Positions 12,901 to 24,239 of a stretch of DNA of 64,000 nt are shown piece after piece. The notes below the pieces were generated by a model. It did not search any database and was not told where the DNA came from. It worked only from the letters and a program-made list of their open reading frames with translations. Every line of letters begins with the position of its first letter. Position 1 is the first letter of the stretch. The position numbers and the translations under genes were made by a program. The stretch is taken from contig NC_134949.1 in assembly GCF_965638725.1 (NCBI RefSeq), forward strand, positions 43,056,151-43,120,150, read 5' to 3'. The stretch is from Aptenodytes patagonicus (Eukaryota; Chordata; Aves; Sphenisciformes; Spheniscidae).

Positions 12901-15900
12901 ACCAAACAGCACAGTGCTTATACAACGTGGCTTGCTATGAGTTGTGCTTCTGTGTGGCGACTCTGCATTTAAGTGTCTGAAGTCCCTTCATTTTCTCCTT
13001 TATACTGAAGACCTGTTTTGATTTGTTGTCTCTCTCCTGTAAAACCAATACTGTAAAAGTCCTTGGAGCTTGGTTCTGACGTGCATCTCTGACCACGTGC
13101 GCAGCTGGCTCTGCGTGGTCCCGTCCCTGAGCTGGTTTTGCATGAACCGGCTCTGCTAATCCCGGAGCTGGGAGCCTCAGGGTATTATCCAGCTTGCATC
13201 TGCAGAAGTGCCGCTCGGTTGCTCCTTCTGCCACTCAAACAACACAGCGGCTCCGTGCCGCACCAGAGGGATGCTCGAGCTCAGGTCAGCTCATGCCGGG
13301 GCTCTCTGCGCTCTGCTCCATCCCGCAGAGCACCACCTGTGCCTTCTTGCCACAGTAACGGATGGAGAAGCTTTTAGGCATTTTTGTTGGGTTTGGTTCT
13401 CTTTTTTTTTCCTTTATCATTGTGTGAGAGTGTGAGAGGCAGAACCCAACTTTGTGATGACTGATAATTGTCTGCAGAAGGTGCAGATTATCATTTAGAC
13501 TGTGTGTATCTATTTTTTGGTCTGCTTCAGTAGACTACCTTGGGCAGGAATGGTAGGACAATATTTGCCATACAATGTGAGGGAAAAGGAATCATGAAGT
13601 GAGAAGAGAGGATTTTATAGTTCTATTCAGTAAATCAGGGCCCTGAGGGCACCACCAGCCCTGACTGTCCCTGACCACTCCTCTGCGCTTCCCCCACCTT
13701 GCCCACAGCCCAGGACCCCATGTCAGCCCCCCCAGGCCGTCAGCCCCTGCCCCAGCGATGCCACAGCAGGGTCGGTCTCGAGCTCCCCACAGCTCTGCCC
13801 TTCCTGTCCCGTTGCCATCCCCAGGGAGGTCCCCGATGCCAGGGCTGGGCTGCCCAGTTGTCCCCCGGTGCCCCCCGGCTGTCCTGCTCCCCTGGCCCAC
13901 CAGGTGCCCAGGCGGCAGCAGCTCTGCTCCTTTGCCTGGAGCTGTGGGGCACGGTGCTAGGAAGAATTACTGGGTTAAAAACTGAGAACGCCAGAGGTGG
14001 GCTGTCAGGAAAAATTAAGACATTCATAAGAAACTAAGCATATGGCTACTAGGTCTGTATCACGTTTCATTTCACCTTCACGGAATTACCCCCTCTCCCT
14101 CTGAGACTGGCAGGGACTGGGTTAGTGTTACACAGGGGAGCTCACATCTACGCAACAGCCAGAATATTCTCAGTTGCAATATGCTGACCTGCAACTTCGC
14201 AGATGAAATTGATTCTTTTTGCTGTCAGCCCCCTCCTTCTCTATTAAAATTCAATTTTATGGTGCAGCATTCCCTATGGACATGTTTTGTCATTTGTTTC
14301 CAAGACATGCTGGAAGCACGTATGTGCTTCTAGTAAATGCTGAAACCTAAGAGAAATAGCTTATAAATTAGCAGCAGCAGGCTACAGTATAATAAACTGC
14401 TTCCTTTTTTGTTACCATATAACATGTGACCATTTGTACCAGTTTTAAAGCCCAGCTATATTCTCATCTATTCTGTGTGCCGAATCTTTTAGTTCCACTG
14501 TACTAAAGTGTGAGCGAGCCTTTTTTTCTTTTTTTTCTAGGACCGCTAAAAGCGTCAGCAGTAAATGAAGCCCAAGGTGACCAAAGTCCTGATCCTGCAA
14601 TTTCCCAAGTGTTGCCACTTCCCATTACCATCAAGATGTGCGGTTAGAGCACTGTGAAATCTCTCAAGTTGTGGCACTTTTGAGAACAGGGGCTGAAAGA
14701 GTCTTGAACTTTGCAGCAATTCAAGGGAAGTCTGTCTCATCAAGCTGTAGGAATCATTGATGCTAATTTGACTGTGCTACCTCAGCATATGAAGGGAGGT
14801 AACACAGTCATTGCATTGAAAATATCTTAGGATCGAGAGACTTTTTTTTTTTCAGAAAAGAATCATGAAAGAGGGTTAAATCATCTGCCTGTTTCTGGAA
14901 TTATCTACATTCCCCACGTTTTGTAATGTTTCTGATCAGGCATGGTTTTTGATTTTCATCTGCAAGCTCAGAAAGGCAGACTTGGAATCATGCATCTATA
15001 GATTTCCACCCTCTCCTAACCCAGATCTTTGCACAGCAGATTAGAGCTGTGTAACAGGGCTGTCAGCTTTAATGTGACAGCTCAGTTCTCCTGCGTTTAT
15101 TCTAAAAATGATGCCACTGGTTCATTTCCTACAGCTCCTAGACTTGATTATACTGGCTATACACCTCCTGTACATTTTGAAGTCTTTAGTGATTCCCAAG
15201 CACACCATCTAAATGTACAACTTTCTGAACCCCAGTTTTCTTTTTTTAAAAGAATTAAAATTTAATCATGCAGCATGATGTTTAACATTTTGTACTGAAT
15301 ATTAACGATGCATGTTTGCAGTTCAGATTGGCCATTTTCATCTAAGCCTCCTGAATGTTTGCTGTATTTTGCTTACTTTTTAATTATTATTTTAAAGCCT
15401 AATTGTGAGGATTATTTCTTCATTTAGTAGCTTCAGTATTCTGGCAGTCATTATATGAATCTCATGAAGGAAATCCAACCCTAAAACCTTGTTCATTTTT
15501 TCCCCAACTGTACCAATGAGTCAGTAAAAGAGATTGCTGCTTCCTACGTATCCTTGCTTAGTCAAGGACAGATAACTGTTGGTGCTACCACCCTTTCCCC
15601 TTCAAGCACAGCCTAGTTTATATCAGCACCTATGCAAAGAGTACTTGCCTGTGTGTAATGATTATTAATTCATCATAAATTCAGCAAAAACCCAAATAAG
15701 ATGGTAATTTGTGCAACATTTTCCATCACAATTTCAAAAGCTTATCATGAGTGGCGTTGGCTTAAATTGTCTGTCCTTAATTCCAATAATAAATCTAAAA
15801 TACCTGCATAGCATGATTAAATACTTCAAACAGCCAATTGTTTTCTACAAAAAAACCCATAGAGAAATAAAACATCTCCCACGAAAAGCAAATGGTCAGC

Positions 15901-15909
15901 CCTGAAGTG
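6924..15909. other. Intergenic DNA, no gene seen
   Basis: About 9 kb with no recognised gene. A C-rich, GC-high patch at about 13620-13950 and a milder one at 13080-13370 stand out from AT-rich surroundings. They give several overlapping open frames on both strands, but no homology I know. Small direct repeats occur near 10370-10400 (GGATATAAAGGAG twice). Blocks at about 10140-10340 and 14575-14680 contain phrases (GACCTGATTCAC, TCCTGATCCTGCAA) that remind me of ancient amniote repeats, but I cannot name them. Confidence 0.6.
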
Positions 15910-15957
15910 GTTAGGCAGTTGGACTAGATGATAGTTGTAGGTCCCTTCCAGCTGAAC
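15910..15957 (+). mobile_element. CR1 LINE 3' tail, sense
   Basis: GGCAGTTGGACTAGATGAT, then TTGTAGGTCCCTTCCAGCTGAA is the conserved CR1 3' UTR end. It runs directly into the pentanucleotide array that replaces the normal terminal ATTCT-type repeats. The left boundary is approximate and may extend further left. Confidence 0.8.
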
Positions 15958-16042
15958 TATTCTATTCTATTCTATTCTATTCTATTCTATTCTATTCTAT
16001 TCTATTCTATTCCATTCCATTCCATTCCATTCCATTCCATTC
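15958..16042 (+). repeat. (TATTC)11 (CATTC)6 pentanucleotide microsatellite
   Basis: Eleven uninterrupted TATTC units (15958-16012) are followed by six CATTC units (16013-16042). The array begins exactly where the CR1 terminal repeat should be, so it appears to have grown from the CR1 end. The switch from TATTC to CATTC shows a single T-to-C variant that then spread in one half. Confidence 0.95.
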
Positions 16043-19000
16043 TAAATATCAGAAGCTTTCTGGTTTTAACCTTTCATTTTCTTTCTTACTGCTTTTGATA
16101 AAAGTTTCCTTGTATATTTTGTTCCTGTGCTATTCCTTTTTTCTCCTCTTGCACAAACGCAAACAACCTCTCATGCTCAATGGACGGGCAGGTCCACCTC
16201 TGGCAATATGCTGTCCCTGACAATGGTCTCTAGATACCCACTATCGTGACGGTAATGACTACAGCTCCTGAAGAGGATTATAACACAAAGTATTCTATGA
16301 TCATCCTATTTATAAGAGTGCCTTATTATTGTATGTTTGGGTATCACTTTAATCACTGAAAATTATTTGAGTCCAGCTAACAAATTTTTGTTTATAAAGG
16401 TGAAGAGTGTTAATCTATCATGCTCCTCTGAGCTTGATTCAGAACTGAGCAGGGAAAATATTTACTTCATTTAATATAAAGTACCAAAAAATAATTCGTT
16501 TACTGGCTTTCATCCAAAGCTGGTAACTTAAACTCCTAACTGCGATTTTTTCCTTATTTTATCATTCAGCCCACTTCAACCTCAATTCCTGAGGAGGCAA
16601 TATTTCCATAAAAAGACACCACAGTTGAATATTTATTGCTTCATTCTCATTAAAACCTTTTTAAAGTAGTGGAATAGCTATTAATTTTATTTTATTGGTT
16701 TGTTATTGGTTTTCCGTTTGGCAGTGAGCTCCTACCTCAGCAGCTGCCTGTGCTTCAAAAATCCATTCTTTGGACATGTTCTGCACCTTCTCCAGAGGCA
16801 GCTGGAATAATCAGCCCAACGGATGCAAAGAGAGGTCTGGGAGAACAAATGGACAATGAAAAACAAAAATAGGAAGAAAAAAGTTCATAAAGTGTAATCC
16901 AGTCCTCAGTTTCGAGTCTGTTCATCTTCCCTTACGAGTATCGAGCATGATCCAGCATCAGCTGTTGCGCAGGGCTGCATCACAGCAGTCCCAGGTTTGC
17001 CCCAAAGAATGAGCTCAGGCAGACGTGTTAGCAGAACAAAAAGTGGTGTGTGTGGCACGTTCCTGGATATGGCAATGAAAGAGCTCTAGGGGAAAACTCG
17101 AAAGAGACTAACAGACTCAGCTAAGCTAAAAAATATTTTAGTAGACCTAGTAGATATATTCAGTGTAAGTAGAGAGAACATTAAGTAATAGCAACTTTGA
17201 CTGCGATGAACAAAGAAAGGAGAGATGGTGCTTTGGCATTAAAGATAGCAGCAAAGCCATCCATGAGTATGATATGGTATCAAGATCAGATATTCAAAAC
17301 ACGATGAGTGGGAAATAGAAGCGCACCATCTTAAAGGAAAAAAAGTGGGCATAAAAAGTCAAGTTAGATAAAACCACTCGTTTTCTGTACTTTTAATTCT
17401 ATGAAGCAGTGCAGAATTTGTCAGCACGTGGAATTGCATCAGCAAAGGTAATCACCTAGGGAAATAATATGATTGCTTTATGTCATTGAAGGGCTATACG
17501 TATTTGCTGCTAGTAAGATTACTTAGGCAGAAAAGAAATACTCAATAAAATGATGGAACCACCAAAAACCTAAAAGCAAGGGTGCTATGCTTAATAGCAG
17601 CCTACATTTAGTGCTCACCTCTCTGACTGTGTTCAAATACTAAATTTGAATTAAAATTAAATAAAATAAATAAATAAATAAATAAATTAAATTAAATTCC
17701 ATTAAAAAACTATATGAAAGAACAGAAAGTGACTGAAAGAAGCTATCCAGAAAGAGATGTTGTATTCACTGGCTGAATTTCTTACTGTTGTGAAATCCCA
17801 ACATTAATTAAGCCATTTAGGATTCCACAAGCACAACTTTTTTTTTAAAATACATGTTTAGCATCTTGCAGTTTGTCACTGTTTTCTATATATGCTTATT
17901 TCATCAGCATTATATTTTAATAACTTTATGGGAAAAGCTCCCTGCATGTAATTTAATGTAAAGGTTTGGGGTCCAATTACACTTTGGAAAAATACCTGTA
18001 GAAAAGGCTCCCTTTAAATGAAATAGGTGACATCTTTCACCACTGCAAGGGCATCTCCAGCTTCCAATAGCCAAATGGAGAGTTTGTTCACCCTAGGAAA
18101 GTGAGTGTGAAATAGCATGAATATTTTATTTTTCTGATGCTTCTTATCAGACATCATCCGTGGGCCTCTTTTAAGACTAGCAGCCTCCTGGAGTGTTTCC
18201 AAGGGAGCAAGAGGCTGTGTAGAGAAAGAGCAGACTTCCTTGGACAGATTCGTCCTGTTCCATACTAATAGTCCTGCAAAATACCTGTCATCTGCAGACC
18301 AGTAGACAGTATTATGGCTTGCTACCCCATCAGAAGAAGCTTGCACCCCCCACCCCCCCACCCCCGATTTACTCAGGAGGACTGGGGAAGAAGGCGGCTT
18401 TCCCTTTTAGTACCCCTGTCCATGCTGTGTACACTCCAAATTACAGTGGTTGAGGGAGCACCCAGACATCGGACAATAGTTCAGCTGGGATTTCTCCACC
18501 ATTTTTTCCCCGGTTCTAGGAGGATCGCTGGTACTGTACGGTATCTAAAACTGCCTGGCATGATATACAGCAGTATTTGAGAAATAGTGAAGGATGGTAC
18601 AAATATACACCGTGTCTGACATTTCACAACAATGTAAGTCAAGATGACCACCACCGAAATTCAGAAACGCATCACTATAAGACTGGTGTAAAAGAGCACC
18701 GTCAGGCGCTCTGACGTGACCCACAGAAACAAACTGCCTAATGCAGCCACCGTGGCTATTCCTCTTCACCGGCTGTGCAGAGAAGAGGACACAGCCTGAC
18801 TGTGCTCAGTAGTGAGGCAAATCACATCACCCACTGCTCTCTTGCACTAACAGCGCTGACTGACGTGCGGTGGCACGTTACAGTCACACAGTCAAGTTGC
18901 TGCTGTCCCCAGCCATCCTGGCTGACAGATGCTGCCACCTCCGAGTAAGGACACCCGATCCCCTCATGAATCCTCTCCTGAACCGCCATGGCTTTCAGCC

Positions 19001-21569
19001 CAGGATGCTGAAGACTCGCGTTGCCTTAGAAGAGAGGGCTGAAGCCTGCAGCCGTTCGGGATCTGACCCACAGCGAGATCTGACGGCTCTGCCTTCCAGG
19101 ATAGCGACCCCTCTCAAGAGGGTGAGGCAAACGGTTGGGAGCAAAACCAGGTTTAGTCACTCAGGTTTTATTCATGTCCACACAACTGTCAGAGCCCTGA
19201 AATATTATCACAGAAGCAGCGACTGCAGCTGCAGGAGGCACTGTATTGACCAAATTCACTATCTTTGATTTCTGGTATCAATGCTGCATATTTAATATTC
19301 TCCTAATGTGCTTGCTTTGAGAGCATTTTCAGCTGGATTATATTTTTAAAGACAAATTCCATGGAGCTGTTTGGGCAGAATGACGCAAAATAAACTGTCC
19401 CCATTTTCCCACCACCTGTGGCTTTCACTGAGGAGAAACGACTTGGATTGTCCTCATAAAAACTGGTTCTAATCTGACTTTAGGTATCACCCCCTGCCCA
19501 GCATAGGGGAAGAGCCTTTTGTCATCAGTTTAAATATGTTTCTCTAAGTTGTTAAACTGTGCATTTTGGGGCATCCCAGCCTATCTTAACCATAAGAAGG
19601 TATGAAAGGAAACCCAGTAATGGTGCCATGATCCCGTCTCAGCTACAGTCATATACAATAAAGACACCTCTCTTCAAATAGAAAAATGGTCATACCAACG
19701 TAGTTTTTTCTCCACAGTTTTGTTCACATTGGATGGAAAAAGGTCATTTGTGAACCTCTCCCCATTACTGAAGGCGGCTCACTAGTTTCACCTGAATTTT
19801 CCCTCTGGTTGTTTCCTGATATGCTGAGAGAAGATCTAGTGAGTAAGTTTCTAAAAATGCTGAGGGCCTACGGCATGGGATTAAAATTAAATTACTGAAG
19901 CAAGTTTCGCTGTTGCTGCTAGGCTTGCCTTCCAATAGCCAAACCAGAAATGGGAGACGTTGATGGAAGTGCAGTATACGAGGTGTGCTGTCATAGCTTA
20001 GGGAGTGAGCTTCAACCAGGCAGATGTTAGGACAATGAAAAGATGCTGGCCCCCACAAAGAAGAAAAACCTACACAGCTGGTAAAGGAGGGTATGTTTCT
20101 GAGCCCAGTGCATACTTAAACACTCAGGAATATGGTAATGCTGCAGTAGTCTGCCCCATGCAGAAACATGTTGTGGAAATGCTTCCAAGAACCCGTGGCA
20201 GGAACAGACTGGAAGGGAGGCCTCCTGGGGGGTTTCAGTCGCCCAAACTCACAGGCTTTCCGTCACCCAAACTGGTCCAAACTGTGTGAGAACCGGGCGC
20301 TCTCCATCTAGGAGTGAATGCAGAGAGAAAGCATAGGCTTGGATAAACCCAAGCAGAATGACACAGTTTATATGCTCATTTTGGTATACGTATTTAGATG
20401 GGATGGGTGTCATTTCCCATACAGAAAACACAAGGCTCAAACAGTAACGTGACTAGAAAATGCAGTGTAGATAGCAAATAATAAAGGTAATTACTCATAG
20501 CCCCTCTGCAAACATACTCAGAGAACAGGAACATGATATGGCTTCCCCAGATATTTTAGCCCCTGACAGTGAAGCTAGTTTTTTGGGTGACTGTGCAAGG
20601 GAAAATTTCAGAGACGCCTCAGTATGGTGCCAAATCCAACTCACGATGTATTAATTAGAATAGGATTAATGAAAACTATGTATGAAAAGTGAAGGACAAA
20701 CACAGCTCTTCTGAAGATATTCATTCTTGTAGGGTTAGGTAGGGTATTTTTGACTCAGCACCTATTTTTGTACTAAGACATTCCAATATTTTCACTTTAA
20801 GTTTTGGCCTGCCATGAGAGCAAATACTTAGCTTTAATTACAATGTTTAGTTGCCGAGGTAAACATTGTTTACTCGCACTTTTCGTTGTTTTAAGTAGTA
20901 ACACCAGAATACAAAACTACTACTAAGACATGTATGTTAAATGTTTTTTATTTCACTGTCACATTTCACAGTTTAGTGGAAGACAGGAGCTAAAATAGCT
21001 GCACAGTCATCCCTAGTACTGAACCATGTGTATGGATGTGTATTCTATAAATACGACTTGTCTCTGCCAAAGGGTTTTTTTTTCCCAATAGTTTGTTAGA
21101 AAAGGTAAAATTCATGCTGCAGAATAGAGAATCGTAAGACTTTGTGCTACTTACTTCCCAGTTAAGCTGTGTTTTGGTTTACCTGAAAATTAAAAGGTGT
21201 CCAGACCTTGTGACCTTTTTCACGGTGGTTAACATAAAGCAAAACAAAGGCAAGAAAATCTGTGTGTCTGTGGTATTGGTGAATTGTGTTTTCCTTTTGT
21301 CAGACTAGAATCTAAAATAATTTTCTAGTGCATGCGGTATTTAGCCAGTATTATAGACCTGTCCCTATTGCATGCCTAGTAAGTAGCACTGGATAAAACC
21401 TCTTTGGTCAATATGGAAAAAGCTTCACGGATCAGCTACTGACCATTCAATGCAACCATGCAGAAGAGCATTTTGTGCCATTGATCAACAATAATTCCTG
21501 GCATTTACAAGGCATCTTTAATCTGAAAGCCTTAAATTGCTCGGCAACGATAATAAATTCTCAGAGTAC
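16043..21569. other. Intergenic DNA, no gene seen
   Basis: It contains an AAAT-type tetranucleotide tract at about 17658-17700 and a C-rich run at 18345-18365. The open frame at 18870-19268 (132 codons, +) has no recognisable domain and no composition unlike its surroundings. Nothing else is supported. Confidence 0.6.
17658..17700 (+). repeat. (AAAT)n-type tract
   Basis: AAATAAATAAATAAATAAAT followed by AAATTAAATT variants in intergenic DNA. It is a simple repeat with no adjoining element recognised. Confidence 0.85.
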
Positions 21570-21690
21570 CCCTCCGAATTAGATGACATAGTATTTGATT
21601 TACAAATGAGCAAAGCAAAACACAGAGGAGTAAGAGAATTGTTCAAGGTCAGATAGTGAATTTTTGCCAGAGCCCAGAAAAACATCTAAC
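21570..21690 (-). mobile_element. Probable MIR (CORE-SINE) relic, antisense
   Basis: The + strand reads like a decayed reverse complement of the MIR core. TTTACAAATGAGCAAAGC, AACACAGAGGAGTAAG, GTTCAAGGTCAGATAGTGAA and GCCAGAGCCCAGA correspond in order to the MIR segments for 'ttacagatgaggaaac', 'ggcacagagaggttaag', 'cccaaggtcacacagctag' and 'ggcagagccaggat'. Such old SINE relics are known but sparse in bird genomes. Boundaries are approximate. Confidence 0.55.
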
Positions 21691-23464
21691 CTTACAGCCT
21701 TTTAGATTTGTGGAAAATAGGTGTAAACTTTGTTACCGAAGCAGACTGTGAGGTTTGTATCTGCTGCTCGCTTACTCTGCACAGATGTTAACCTGTCTGT
21801 AATGACAACGTAAGACAGTGAAGAACCATGTTTCCAAGCAATCGTGTTACAGATTAGGAGAGGACAGGGAACGCTTCAAGCGTGGAAAACTTGTTTAACT
21901 TCTGAATCAGTGCTAGCTTGTGAATGAAGAGCTCTAATGCAGACACCTTAGCACGCTCCCGTGTTCTAGTTCTGCTGTTACCTGGTGGCAAAAGGGACGC
22001 TCAGTTCTGAAGGAGGATATAATAGGCTGCACACGAACTATATACACAGATGAGACCTCAAGTTTAATGGCAAAAATTCTCTGTACAGATGTCTCCGAGA
22101 ACAGAACTGGTTTCAAAATGTGTAGACCTGTGAAGAACAGGATATAAATACCTAGACAGATGTCAGGGTATGCATTTACAATCCAGTTCAGAGCCATGGG
22201 ATGGAGACTTTAGACTTGCAAGGAAGAATAATCTGCATAGTAAAAATACTATAAAGATTTTTGGTTATCACCCTTACTTTTATTATAAATACGAGTGAAG
22301 AACTGTTGTGATTGATAGGATTTCTATTTCTGAGGTTTGTGGGGGATTGAAAACCCTCTTCTTCAGGCAAATCAGATTGCAAATTATATCTAAGCCCTGG
22401 CACATTTAATAATATACACAGTTAAAAAAAGATCCTCTCCTGTATACTCTGTGTCTTGTTCTGCTCTTTTAGCACTTCAGTACCTTATGGTTTCAAGTCT
22501 GTGCTTCTAGACCTGTTTCACACCCCCAGTTTCTAAATCCTATGTCATTCTTCCTCTTGACCATTTTAAATTTAAATATATTTATAGAGCAAAAAGATAT
22601 TTATGGTTTAACATTTTAATAATGCTGTAGTCAGATTTTATTAAAGCTTCTCTGTTACATTTCGTATGAGATAGATAGGAAAGAGTAATGAAGAGAATAC
22701 CATTGTGGGGTTTTAGGCTTATGAGCTTAATGTATTACAACAAAATGTATTACCTAAAGGTCCCTTTCTCACAAAGGCAAATGAGAGCATCATAGATACG
22801 ACAATATAAAGCAGCAGTCAAACCAGCGATAACATTCTGTAATCGCAAAAACATTTTTTTATAAAAATGTAATTCATAAAAAAAAGTTTGAAATAAAGAG
22901 CTTTAGGATTCCTACTCTTGGCTGCATGCGTATGACACAGCTTGTAAGAACAGAAATGACAAACTAAACAGACCAAACCTATTTTCCCGCGCAATGTAAT
23001 TTGCCCCCCGAATCCGCAGCAGATAGCTTGGCCATCTGGACGGTGTGTGTGACAGGATGCGAGAAATCACCGGTTCAGCGGGGTACAAATGGTTGGAAGG
23101 AATCCCTTCCAGACGTCCTCGGAACTGTTAGGGGGCTTCAAACATTCCTGCAGCTGAGAGCGAAAACCTTACAAAAACTCTCTTGATTTCTCCCCATGCT
23201 CTCTTTGCTACCTAGTAGGCACGAAGAGAACTTCCACAGAAAACTGGACAGACATTGCTTAGTCTGGAACCAAACCAACATTAAATGTACTGCGCAGCTC
23301 TCCTTTTGCTCTCATTCCAAATTGTAACAAACTTAATTAAGCTGAAGTATCTCCCAAAACCTAAATTATACTAAATATTCATTTCAGGAGCGCTGATACC
23401 GATATCTCCAAAAAGTAAGATGCTCCTCCAGACAACAAAGTTGCTAGCAAAAAATTTGCTTTCT
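21691..23464. other. Intergenic DNA left of the CpG island
   Basis: AT-rich sequence with no recognised repeat or gene, running up to the abrupt rise in GC at about 23465. It may contain distal promoter elements, but none can be named from the sequence alone. Confidence 0.6.
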
Positions 23465-24018
23465 CTTCGGTTGGCGGCTGCCTGCCTCAGAGCAGCCGCC
23501 CTCGGGCCCCGAGAAGCCTGCAGGTCCCGGGCCCCGGCCGGCTGTGGGGAGGCAGGTGGGCAAGCGGGCAGAGAATCAGAGAGCCCTCCCCTGCAGATCT
23601 GGCAAAACGGCCCTGAGCCTGCCGGGGAGAGGAGGGCGGCCGCCCTGCCGAGCCAGCTATCCGCCAGCTGCGGCCCTCTGCTTTGAAATCCGCCCGCAGA
23701 CTCACCCCCAGGCGGCTGCCGGGGCTCCGAGGCCCGTTAGCGCCCGCTGCGCCGCCGGCCGGCGCTCCCAGCGGAGGCGGCTCCCCGGCGCCGCCCTCGC
23801 CGAAGCCGCCGGGGAGCGACCGGCCTCCAGCAGCGGGCGGCGGAGGCGCTGACGGGGCGGCCGGGAGCGGAGGAGGCGGGCTCCTCCCCGGGTGCCCTCA
23901 GCGGGGCCCGAGCCGCCCCAGGGCTGCGCGCCCTCCCTTCGCCGGGGGCGCCGGGGGGCGGTGCGCGAGCGCGGGGCGGTGGGGGGGAGGCGCGGCGGGA
24001 GCGCGCGCATTACCCGGC

Positions 24019-24072
24019 ATGCAGCGGGCGGCGGGCTCGCACCAAGATGGCGGCGCCTCTGGAGGAGTATGA
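24019..24072 (+). CDS. Overlapping upstream ORF (17 codons) at the ZDHHC17 start
   Basis: An ATG at 24019 opens a 17-codon frame (MQRAAGSHQDGGASGGV) that stops at TGA 24070-24072, overlapping the main start at 24047 in a different frame. The first residues MQR resemble the annotated human ZDHHC17 N-terminus (MQREEG...). In human, as I recall, the upstream Met is 30 nt before the internal Met and in frame. Here the spacing is 28 nt. Its Kozak context is moderate: G at -3, C at +4. Whether it lies in the mRNA depends on the transcription start, which is unknown. If transcribed, it could reduce initiation at the main start. A separate product is unlikely. Confidence 0.45.
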   Translation: MQRAAGSHQDGGASGGV

Positions 24073-24109
24073 GAAAGAAGCGGGTTGCGTCCCCATCCTG
24101 CACCCGGAG
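24047..24109 (+). CDS. ZDHHC17: ZDHHC17 coding exon 1 (residues 1-21)
   Basis: The exon encodes MAAPLEEYEKEAGCVPILHPE and ends in phase 0 at a consensus donor (GAG|GTGAGG, GT at 24110-24111). The start has a strong Kozak context: A at -3, G at +4, within ACCAAGATGG. The segment EAGCVP-LHPE is the conserved cytosolic tail before the ankyrin domain. The first residues after Met differ from what I recall of the human protein, as is usual in this acidic tail. The ATG aligns with the second, internal Met of the human reference (human residue 11). The ATG 28 nt upstream is out of frame, so this is the only usable start for the full protein. The exon lies in a CpG island, and reading continues open into the intron to 24679, which is an effect of GC content. 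Confidence 0.95.
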
Positions 24110-24180
24110 GTGAGGGCACCCCACCGGGCGGCGGCGGCGCGCGGGCTCGGGGCGCGTCCGGGCGGCGCCCCGCCGCGGAA

Positions 24181-24239
24181 GGGGGGGCGGGCGGGCGGGC
24201 GAGGTGAGGTGGGCGAGCGAGCGGGCGGGCGGGCGGGGT
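24181..24239 (+). other. G-quadruplex-prone GGGC tracts just inside intron 1
   Basis: Two runs of GGGC repeats (24181-24200 and about 24221-24239) each hold four or more G-triplets separated by single C bases, on the transcribed RNA sense. They lie 70-130 nt after the exon 1 donor. Such tracts can fold as DNA or RNA G-quadruplexes. Any effect on splicing or promoter activity is inferred. Confidence 0.6.

Noticed and set aside
15958..16042. CRISPR-like direct repeats
   Set aside because: This is an uninterrupted microsatellite without spacers, in a vertebrate genome. No CRISPR array exists in the window.
18870..19268. 132-codon + strand open frame in intergenic DNA
   Set aside because: There is no domain, no exon-like splice sites and no promoter or coding signal. 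The length is compatible with chance in a locally GC-richer stretch.
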